From Flabesymbios commensalis (taxonomy: Eukaryota; Annelida; Polychaeta; Terebellida; Flabelligeridae): a stretch of 64,000 bases of DNA. Below the pieces are notes generated by a model. It searched no databases, had not been told where the DNA came from, and saw only the letters and a list, made by a program, of their open reading frames with translations. The stretch covers positions 79,867,028 to 79,931,027 of the forward strand of contig OZ024903.1 in NCBI GenBank assembly GCA_964017125.1. The letters are read 5' to 3'. Position 1 is the first letter of the stretch; each line of letters starts with the position of its first letter. Below, piece by piece: positions 55,336-64,000 of this stretch. The translations under genes and the position numbers were made by a program.

Positions 55336-56364
55336 AACTATTGTTAGTTTTCACTAAAGCCAGTAGTGAAAGGGATAAATGATATTGTCACGTGTAAAAA
55401 CCGGCATAATTAGTTATTTCAAGTTCATCTTAGAGTGAAAACACGTCTTTCACATAATTATTTATTTCACAATAATTCTAATCTGAAAATATTTATTTAA
55501 AAAAATACCGCAGCTCCCACCCTCCCCCTGGTACTAGTAAAAATTGAATGGTGCCGCCCCCTTCCCCAGAAACTATCCCTCATAAAAAGCAAACCCCTCG
55601 TTAAAATAGTATGGACAAGCACAAGTTCTGGGAAAACATACCAAATTTTAAGGGCTGAAAATTATAAAAACACAAGTAAATAAAATAAAACAATACGAAA
55701 TAAGGGGAGTAACGTTATTGTAATACGCAATTAATGAGTAAACCAACTTATAAGTGTGTTCACGTCAGAAGAAACAAACTGACAAATGTTTGCAGTATGA
55801 TTGCAACAGAACTCGGGGCCATCATTCAGAAATAAAGTAATAATAATCTCAGATATAATTATCTTTCTTTATACCCCTCTCAATAAGATTAGGCGATCAT
55901 GTCAATGGCCGCCTCGGCGAATTAAGGTTGAAATCAGTCTATCTACCTACCACGCGCTCTAGTTATAGTTATAGAATGTTGAATTGATCATTTTCAGATG
56001 ATAGAAACACAGGCCCATAAATTATGTTTTCATAGGCTATATCTGATAAAATATGACAGATCCATGTTCAAAGCAACACTAAAAAGAGATGGAAAAATGT
56101 ATGTAATTTGGAAGACGCAGAACGTAGACAGACAAAGTAACTGAGTCGAGTCGATTATATTGGTAATCATTCATACCGTTTTACTGGCATCTAAATTATG
56201 TCAGGAACCTGTCAATAACTAACGATTTTTTTATTTGTTAGATTGTCGGATTTGCTGAAGGGAGACAATACCAACCAACTGTCTTGTCATGTTCCAGCCA
56301 ATATAGAATTGCCACTCCAACGCTTTCTCAACATTAGAACAACATAGTAGATGTCGGTTCAACA
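55336..56364. other. No feature supported
   Basis: A low-repeat region. No frame has coding character. It may include promoter sequence for the exon candidate that follows. Confidence 0.35.
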
Positions 56365-56560
56365 ATGAGCCGGTGTTTATCCTCGTCGATTTGCGGCTGC
56401 ACTACCACTTTGCAGAGCAAACTCTGTAGAACGGCTGATCGATTGTGGTTGATGTTTTGTCTGTTGACAATGGCTGTAGAGCTCGTTTGCAGTTGTCGTC
56501 TGCTGGTCGATGAAACGCCCGGGAACCATCATGCACGTGCTGTCAGAGGGGTCTATATCG
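56365..56560 (+). CDS. Candidate first exon of a secreted or membrane protein
   Basis: A plus-strand frame opens at ATG 56365 (a second ATG at 56452 is in frame) and ends at a good donor, CG|GTAAGA, at 56560/56561, phase 1. The peptide has a signal-like stretch, RLWLMFCLLTMAVELVCSC, followed by RLLVDETPGNHHARAVRGVY and then I-G. A signal peptide, a short polar linker and R-x-VYIG at the exon end is how the ligand-binding domain of metabotropic GABA-B-type receptors begins (human ..ERRAVYIG..), but a match this short proves nothing. No downstream exon was found before the window ends. Base composition is higher in GC than the flanks, as for coding DNA. Confidence 0.3.
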
Positions 56561-58801
56561 GTAAGATCTTTTAACCTTTTGTTTTTTTCTCTAAATGACG
56601 CATCCAGGCTATATATTATTCGTTTAAGTTTGTCTTCTGTCGGCATATAGGAGAGGAGAGTATGTAGGCCTACGTATGTGTTCAGTTTTAGTCAAAATGA
56701 ATCGTAAGTGGTAGATTTGAATATTGGAAATATGAACAGATCCTTAATCTACACAAAATTACTTTTAAAACGGTTTATCACACAACTTTCTAGCGAGTTT
56801 AGTGTAAACAATATTGGTTCGGCAAACTCAGAGAAATGTGAAGATTGAAATTGCATTATTTTGAGAATATGGCCTTTAAAAGTTCAAAAAAGGCATGCAT
56901 TTGTACATTTTACGGAAATAATACATTTGGATTAAAATGAAATAAACATAAAGAATTTTTATTTTGACCCCAGTTTTTCAATAATAAACGCATGATTCTA
57001 AACTTTTGTGAACTTTAACAGTATATGCCTGGTGGTTTGATACCGGTAATCAGAATGTTTACATTGCATGCATATTTCCTACTCATTAGCGACAGTTGCA
57101 ATGATAACATGTAAAGAGAAACAAATACAGCTGATTGAAGTCTAAGTAGAGCTAAAAGTGAAATAATACATATATTTATATATTTTGTATTATCTTGTAT
57201 AGGCCTACATGTATTTATATTCCACATCATTATTTTTAGGATTTGAAAGTAATCATATGAAAATAAAAACTTTGTAAAAAATTGAAATAGGTCTTATCAA
57301 GGTCATTTTTCTTTTTTAGGGGCCCTATCACCGTTTGTCAAACCGCTACTTACGAGGCCTGATCAGTCACAATTTATTTTAGTTTCTAAATAGCGAAAAA
57401 TCTATGGACTTCTTCTGTTTGTTTAATACTTTCATATACAGCACATACTAATTGTAATTTTATTTGGTGACAATTTTACTCCCAAAATTATATACTTTTT
57501 AATTACTGTAGCGACTAACAAAGAAATGCTCGTTTGATTGTATTTGAGGAAACCATTTCTTCATTTTTTTTCTTCACTGATAGGTCTACAAAAATTATAT
57601 TCAGCATTATCAGACATAAACATGTAACGCATATGATAGATCTACGCATATTTAGCTATATACATATTATACAACATAATAGAAAAATGGGTGAGACAGA
57701 GAATCATACTTTATCTGAAAAATATATATTTTGCAAAGAAAAATATTGGTTGGTGGACAAACCGTAAACAATAGGCCTACTCCAACATCCGGTGTTACAG
57801 AAAAATAAACAACATATACGAAAAAATTACCTATAGAGCTATAAAACCTATAGAGCTTTTTTAGATTGCAAACAGAAAGTGATATATAGGCCTAAGTGAC
57901 TAGATTTTTATAAATGTGGCTTTATATTTTGCTTTGAAATATTAAAAACTAAATATTGACAGTTGGAAGCATTTGACCGTTGTGGACCGTTGGAGACCCC
58001 CACACTTGACGAAGAGATCCATATACATCACTATGGAGATATCATATCCTGAGGATTATCTAGTCGCCGTGAACCACTCACTGTCTTATCCTGATTGTAG
58101 CATCAACTTCCAAATAGTGTATTTATCAACGTGATTAACAGTGGAGCTGGAAGACATGTTGTCCGGTACCATACAGAGAGTTTAGACTTGGATTTATTAA
58201 GGCCATTTTGTTAGTTTTGTGGGAGTGCTTTTGAATTGATGTTCAGCACGACAAAGGGTTTGCAGTTGATTTTTGATACAGCTTAATTTAATCTTGTCAT
58301 TATGAAACTTGAAATAAGTGATGCAAAAACCTGTATAGGTTGTGTTTCACTCGCAAAACCTGTTGGGTTTAATTATCACACTTTTATCAACTGAACTCTG
58401 AAGAGTCTGAGACATACATACAAAAATAAGGTACCGTACTAGAATTATTTCATGGATACTCATGGATACTAATTTATTGAGTTCAAGCGGTTATCAAGCC
58501 GGGTTAGCAAGCTAGGCGCTTTAATATATTTCAGTTTGTCTTGCCCTAGCCATATCGAGCTTACGACAGTTTGGGTTCCAAATTTCATAAATGTATGCAA
58601 TTCTTACTCACGTGTCGCGCAGCGAGACAAACTTAGTGATTAAACTTTGGATCTGTCAATTGTTCTTTTAAAGCGGAAGCCTTAATTTATTTAGTTTGTC
58701 ATCTGAAGTATTTATAATTTTAGATTGTGTAAGAAGATAAGTATTTCAAAAGCTGGATATGTGAAGACATCGTACTATTCGAGTACTGGATCGACTGGAA
58801 T
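56561..58801. other. Low-repeat region; possible 5' UTR or promoter of a downstream gene
   Basis: No ORF is convincing. 57950-58800 is unusually free of the repeats found elsewhere and moderately GC-balanced, and it leads into the exon candidate at 58802. TAGGCCTA occurs at 56668, 57200, 57772 and 57887. Confidence 0.3.
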
Positions 58802-58822
58802 ATGACTGGAAATGCAAAACAG
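58802..58822 (+). CDS. Candidate short first coding exon (MTGNAKQ)
   Basis: ATG at 58802 gives seven codons, MTGNAKQ, ending at a consensus-like donor CAG|GTCAGT, phase 0. Joined to the exon candidate at 62065 the reading would continue HGGRQVLSAERLA. This is a plausible but unproven gene start with a long first intron, with no family recognised. Confidence 0.2.
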
Positions 58823-61364
58823 GTCAGTGTCTGGCACGGGATCAATCGACTGTCCGATTGCAAAATTTAATATCTTAAAGGATTTATTGTGATGTCTGTA
58901 ATGTCCGTATCTTAATCATTTCAAAGGCATCTAGGTGTACACCGAAATACCCATGCAATCATATTGAGTTTTAGCACAAAATACTCTACCGGTGCACGCG
59001 GATTTGACACCTTACTAACACGGCTTGAAGGTTTTTTCTATGCGACCTTACACATATATCAGGCCTAGCTCTTTGATATCATTTGTCGCATTAATGCACC
59101 ATCCGACATTATTGGAAAACTTCATTCAAGATAAAAAACAAACATGTGATCAATCAATCTACGCTATGCATGCTATGAAATTGTAGCACTGTTTTTTTTA
59201 ATATTAAAACCAGGTGTTACGTACAAAGTTAAAAGGTACATCATCACGAGCCACAGATCGTAACACCAACACCAATCTCTGTACAAAACCTCCACCGCCG
59301 GCCGCATGGTCGAATGTTTCTACGAATCGGGTCTCTTTCTGTGGCAATCTGGTGTTTATGCTGTGGTCAGCCACTCGTCTGGCTTATTTTTAACCGTATG
59401 TGGGGTATTTTTTAAATTGGGTTAGCAAGACCAGCTTCAAAGAAGTAGCCTACAATATGCCAAAAAGTAGCTTTAACTCAACACCTAAAACTATTGATGA
59501 TGCATGGATGAATGAATTGATAAATGAATGACTGAATGAATCTGTGTATGACTATTTTGTCTACGTTTGTGCAGACAGAATTTGAAACGAAATATATTTT
59601 TTTTGAAACCCAAATTATGAAGAAGAGAACCCTTCACTGAAGCGCTATGGTATATAATAAATTCTACCCATCAGCAGTTGTATGGATAGAAATGATTTAG
59701 GTTTGTGAAATTTGTGTCCGAACCTTTTAGAATGTCGTTGATTAAATACACATTTTTAAAGCTGATATCTTACGTATTGTATTTTTATTATTTTGTACTG
59801 TACTGTATATATTGTATATGCACTGTGAATATATATATAAGAATTTTAAAAATAAAAAAGTAAAAGAAATTAATATTTCATTTTAAACAGTAAACTTAAA
59901 AAACAACTAGACTAAAATCTGATATCTTAGATCCTTGTGAAATTTGTACATTCGATGAAAGGTTTAATATCGAAGGTTTAGCTAAAGGGAGCGCACCATA
60001 GTTTGGATTGTCTTAGGCTACACTCGATTTTAACGCGTTCTTTGTATATTTTTTCATAATTATCTCCGCAAGGTAGGTTATGTTTTTGGTCGTGTTGGTT
60101 TGTCTGTTTTTTCGCAGGATTACTTACAAGGTAATGAACGGAACCGGATGCTTAGGGATGATCCGGATTACGATCCGGATCGCGCGGCGGAGACCATTTA
60201 CTGGTTCAAGAAACTTTCTCATTTGAGAATGGTCTCAAACTGAGACCAAAACACCAAAACCACGTCAAGGTTGTTTTGACCACAGACATACTTTACAGAA
60301 ATGTCATCTATAAAAATAGTTCGCAATAATCTAGTGACAGAATTATAGGCCCCTAGATAATTATTCCGCCACCCACGGGACATGCCATTAGTTTGTAAAC
60401 AGATTAATAATTCACAAGCGACTATGTTTACACATAAATTATACATCTCTATACATAACAGTTACACACGCACCGTGTATTGTCATGTGACAATAACACG
60501 AAGGTTAGGCACCTTCAGCTATCAAGTTTTATGCCACAGGCAGACGTGCGCTCTGCACATGTCTGGCCCGAATAGACAAGATGAGGTTAAGTGGTCTAAA
60601 TACACATCATATATCGCCGCCCCTTGAGCTTAAACGGACGAATCTGCTTTTAAAACGTGGTAGACTAGATACGTTCTTTTAATTCAAAGAGGATGACATG
60701 CTTATAGACCATGCCATATAGAAACAACCTGCAAGTAATTTTGCTTTAGATTCTAAAGATAGGACAATGTGTATTTGAAAAGTTCGTGTTGGGATAAAGT
60801 TTTGAGAAGTAGGTCTGCAGAAAAGATTCTGAGATTTAAAGACAAATAGCAATAACTGCATACTTGAAAAGCATCTGTAGGCCTAATCATTGTTATTTTT
60901 ACTGCTTGATTTCAAACAAATTATTTTCCATGTTTTTTTCAGATCAGAAAAGTGATGTTATATAAATACTATACATATATCACAATATGAGCATCGTCCT
61001 CATTCTTTTTTATTAAAAGTGATATGAAGTTAAAAATGTTGCATGTCATCATTTATACCTCCCACAGTGTTTGTACAAGTAGGTGAGAAAAGTGTAACTT
61101 CCATTACTACTGTACCTAACTTATTCTAGAATATGTTGAGGTAGATTCTTGTAAAAACATAAGAACTCGGACAGCCTGGTCGCTGTATTCGGCCAATCCA
61201 TAAGTTTAGTCTATGTTCATCGGTCTATCAAAAGGACAACAGCAGCATCAATATGTGAAATGGTGGATCTCCAAACGAATGCTCCGTTGGCGTTGCAAAT
61301 AGAGGTCATTGACACATGTGAGTTTTCAATTGTATCGACGATCTTCATCCATAATGTGCTGGAC
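58823..61364. other. No feature supported
   Basis: AT-rich, mostly low in repeats. The inverted GATCCGGATTACGATCCGGATC at ~60160 is a short local repeat. No gene seen. Confidence 0.35.
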
Positions 61365-61545
61365 CCGGTAAACACAAAACATCTGTATAACATTTGTACA
61401 ATGTTTGACAAACGTCGAAAACGTTGGGCCGGCGTAGTACAAATGTTAACACAAAACATTTGTATAATATTTGTACAATGTTGGACCAACGTGGCTGGCG
61501 TTGTGCAAATGTTATACACATGTTTTGTGTTTGCTGGGTCATGGC
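61365..61545. mobile_element. Palindromic GGCCCA-family MITE
   Basis: Ends GGTAAACACAAAACATCTGT and ACATGTTTTGTGTTTGCTGG, inverted. Internally, CATTTGTACAATGTTTGACA and AAACGTTGGGCCGGCGTAGT, then a second AACACAAAACATTTGTATAA half-unit and GTTGGACCAACGTGGCTGGC. It is the best-kept copy with a partial internal duplication. Confidence 0.75.
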
Positions 61546-62064
61546 CTAGTTACGAAGATGCGTGTAATAATCATAATAGATGGCAGACCATCAACCCGAG
61601 TAGTACGAGCAGAGGTGGGCAAGTGGTCGCCACATCGCCACATGTGGCGACAGAAGCAAATATCTCTAATGTATAAATTTTAAAAAATGACTATTCAGAG
61701 CACCTAAAAGTAGCCATTTGTGGCGACAGGACTCATTTCGCAGGCCCACCCTTGACGAGACTTTACTGCAGCGATCGTTTAATGTTGATCCACCGTCTTA
61801 ATCGGTGACCCGACATAAACCATCACAGGATCAGTGTCTCATTCTTTCTGGGAGTCCGTGGATAAAGGGTTTGAAGGTGTCTGAAGAATGTAGAACATTA
61901 ATGGTGAAATTTACCTGCCAGCTTTATTACTCAAAATGAATATACTCCCCTTGCACAGCTAGCAACGCTTTGTTTTTTGTTTTGGCCTTGTGTCAGCTGT
62001 GAGTGATGTATCATATTAACTTAGTGTTTCATTACTTAGCTATTTTACTCTCTTTTTGTTGCAG
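61546..62064. other. No gene seen
   Basis: A short CATCGCCACATGTGGCGACA inverted repeat lies at ~61632, with a related GTAGCCATTTGTGGCGACAG at ~61709 and a GGCCCA-family trace near 61780. The final 25 bases are a pyrimidine-rich acceptor tract. Confidence 0.35.
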
Positions 62065-62104
62065 CATGGAGGCAGGCAAGTCTTATCGGCAGAACGACTG
62101 GCAT
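62065..62104 (+). CDS. Candidate 40-bp internal or first coding exon
   Basis: It is bounded by a strong acceptor (CTCTCTTTTTGTTGCAG) and a consensus donor (GTAAGT at 62105). Two readings are possible: MEAGKSYRQNDWH from an internal ATG at 62066 (phase 0 end), or HGGRQVLSAERLA if spliced from 58822. No homology is recognised. The good splice sites at both edges are the only evidence. Confidence 0.25.
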
Positions 62105-62526
62105 GTAAGTCTTCTAATCCCAAGCCATGTACAAACTTCAGTGCTATACGTGCAGGGTAGATATTATGATGCTTTATATATTTTATTATACAACAACAAT
62201 CTTTATTAGTTTAAACATATGTAGAATGTTTATCTGTGACGGTAACCATGGTAACACAGCCCTTGGCAACCATTCCTCAAACAACTCATAGCAACAATTT
62301 CAAAACTTGATAAAAGCAGTGTAACACTTGTTTTATCGTATTTTTTTCAAAGGATACTTTTGCCAGTTTTGAGCTTGTGAAACAACTATATATCAACTAC
62401 TGTTATCACGTGATATTTTTCCATGTGAGAAGAGTATTGTTAAGGAAACAATCGTCCAGACATGAGCCAAAACAACAATATTAAGGTCACATCAGTGTCA
62501 AATTGAGCTGGTGCATGTCTGCCAGC

Positions 62527-62899
62527 TTAAAGGGACTGGCCCAGGCTAAAATCATAAAAAAAACGGTGATTTTATTTCGGGTTCTTAATATGACCATATG
62601 ATGTAAACATGTACATAGACTAGAACTGCAAATTTTTATAATTTTTGTGCTGCGCACTTACCAGTTAGACTAGATATAGAGACGAAATTCCCGCATTTCT
62701 TATTTTTGACATGGTTGTCAATAATTACCAATCAGGAATTTCGTCTCTATATCTAGCCTAACTGGTGAATGCGCAGCACAAAAATTATAAAAATTTGCAG
62801 TTCTAGTCTATGTACATGCTTACATCATATGGTCATATTAAGAACTCGAAATAAAATCATCGATTTTTTGATGATTTTAGCCTGGGCCAGTCCCTTTAA
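62527..62899. mobile_element. Complete TTAA palindromic MITE
   Basis: Left end TTAA-AGGGACTGGCCCAGGC, right end GCCTGGGCCAGTCCCT-TTAA. The ~175-bp arms match almost perfectly, including ACCATATGATGTAAACATGT and ATATAGAGACGAAATTCC. The ~20-bp centre is unpaired. A TTAA target duplication points to piggyBac- or Kolobok-type mobilisation. The near identity of the arms suggests fairly recent activity. A half copy is at 19580. Confidence 0.9.
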
Positions 62900-64000
62900 G
62901 CTGTGTTCACATGCATACGGCATCCGGCATACGGCAAAAATGACTTGCAATTGATCCGTCGCTAGTTTGCTTGCAAATGAACTGCGACGACCAGTCTCAC
63001 ACCAGTCGCATAACACTCTCAGACTGGTCGCCGTTAATATCATTTCATAATGGTCGGCGACAGCGCTGTGGTGGGCTGCGAGCTGTCGCCGGGTGATTAG
63101 ACACGACAAATCGGCACGCTATAGCACGTTTCTCGCCTGCACCTACATATCGTCGCTGTCCAGGTAATATTGCGTAGGTATGTGGAAATTGAATAAAATT
63201 GGATAATATCAATAATTCTGGTAACACCAAAATTATGGTAAAACTTGCCACATACGCAGTATTACTTGTCCAAAAACTACACAATACGTAATATTCCACA
63301 TCTGTGTTCAACACATACGCAGTATTTCGTGACGGTTTTCACTACATGCTTGCCTGAAACGCTACACATACGCAATATTACTCACACAAACCCCGAATAA
63401 TTGATGTTAAACACATAATTTCATTGTTCTTCCCAGTTCGTTCAAAAACATCATTTTGTCTTACTATGATTACTGTGTTGATTGACAATAGGCAAAAGTA
63501 TGACATACATCAAACAGATGAATAAAAATGAAAATAAATTTGCCAAATTTCAAAAACATTATGCAAGAAACATGTAGTAATTTTATTTCCAAGGATGTAT
63601 GAATAATATACTAAGGAATTATGCTGATGTAAGCTATATAATGTGATGGTGTCCTACCATAGTGGGGCAGACATGTGAAATAATTGTGAGATTTGTGGTA
63701 AAAGCACCACAATTGGCACATATCATGTCATGGATATACTGAACGATATAAGATATAGTGCCAAGCTATTTTTTCCGTGGTGTTCCCAAAATGAAATATC
63801 TAAAAAAAAATTTTGTTAATAATCATAAGAAAAACATATATATAAATTATACTTTTATATGTCTTCACACCTGCTGAATTATATGGTTAAGTTATTTGTG
63901 CCCCGAAATATGGGAAAATCAAAGATGTCATGCAGATCTATGCACCCTATTTAAGGTCAGGGTGTGAGGTTTTGTGGCCATTTCATCAACACCAATCGAG
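62900..64000. other. No gene seen; short ACATACGCAGTATTAC repeats
   Basis: Just after the MITE, CATACGGCATCCGGCATACG recalls 27505-27610. At ~63165-63380 the word ACATACGCAGTATTAC (or its inverse ATTGCGTAGGTATGT) appears about five times in mixed orientation. ORFs here are short and unsupported. Confidence 0.45.

Overview
The window is animal nuclear DNA, most likely from a marine invertebrate. It is AT-rich and holds spliced eukaryotic gene structure, several non-LTR retrotransposons with (TTA)n tails, tRNA-derived SINEs, palindromic MITEs and many satellites. The phylum cannot be fixed from the sequence. No bacterial, organellar, rRNA, tRNA or CRISPR features were seen.

Layout. 0-14.4 kb: a palindromic MITE, then two arrays of one 39-bp satellite in opposite orientation (2.15-3.66 and 11.66-14.41 kb). 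Between them lies a LINE nest in which a nearly full-length LINE with an SGNH-esterase ORF1 and an endonuclease/reverse-transcriptase ORF2 sits inside an older LINE, with a third LINE 3' end on the opposite strand. 14.4-24.2 kb: gene-poor, with minisatellites, SINE copies and small TTAA-flanked MITEs. 24.2-26.6 kb: a LINE on the minus strand with a 638-codon open RT frame. 26.6-32.0 kb: simple repeats, a 10-bp CpG-rich array and a ~320-bp tandem array that ends about 60 bp before a gene.

32.08-37.72 kb holds the one convincing host gene: a five-exon gene for a divergent large subunit of DNA primase (PRIM2 family). It joins in frame to 709 codons, keeps all four Fe-S cysteines and has a C-terminal tail of about 280 residues. 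38.35-42.22 kb is a TTAA-flanked foldback element with other elements nested inside. 42.7-55.3 kb is a mosaic of one dispersed repeat family, three tRNA-derived SINE copies, and a 4.5-kb DNA transposon with ~1.15-kb terminal inverted repeats. 55.3-64 kb is the least repetitive part and may hold the 5' exons of one or two unrecognised genes (56.37-56.56; 58.80 and 62.07 kb).

The most unusual signal is the octamer TAGGCCTA, seen more than 20 times where under one is expected. At two independent loci where a related copy lacks it, and less clearly at a third, it is an exact 6-bp insertion into a TA (TA becomes TA-GGCC-TA). That pattern looks like a footprint of a TA-targeting process.
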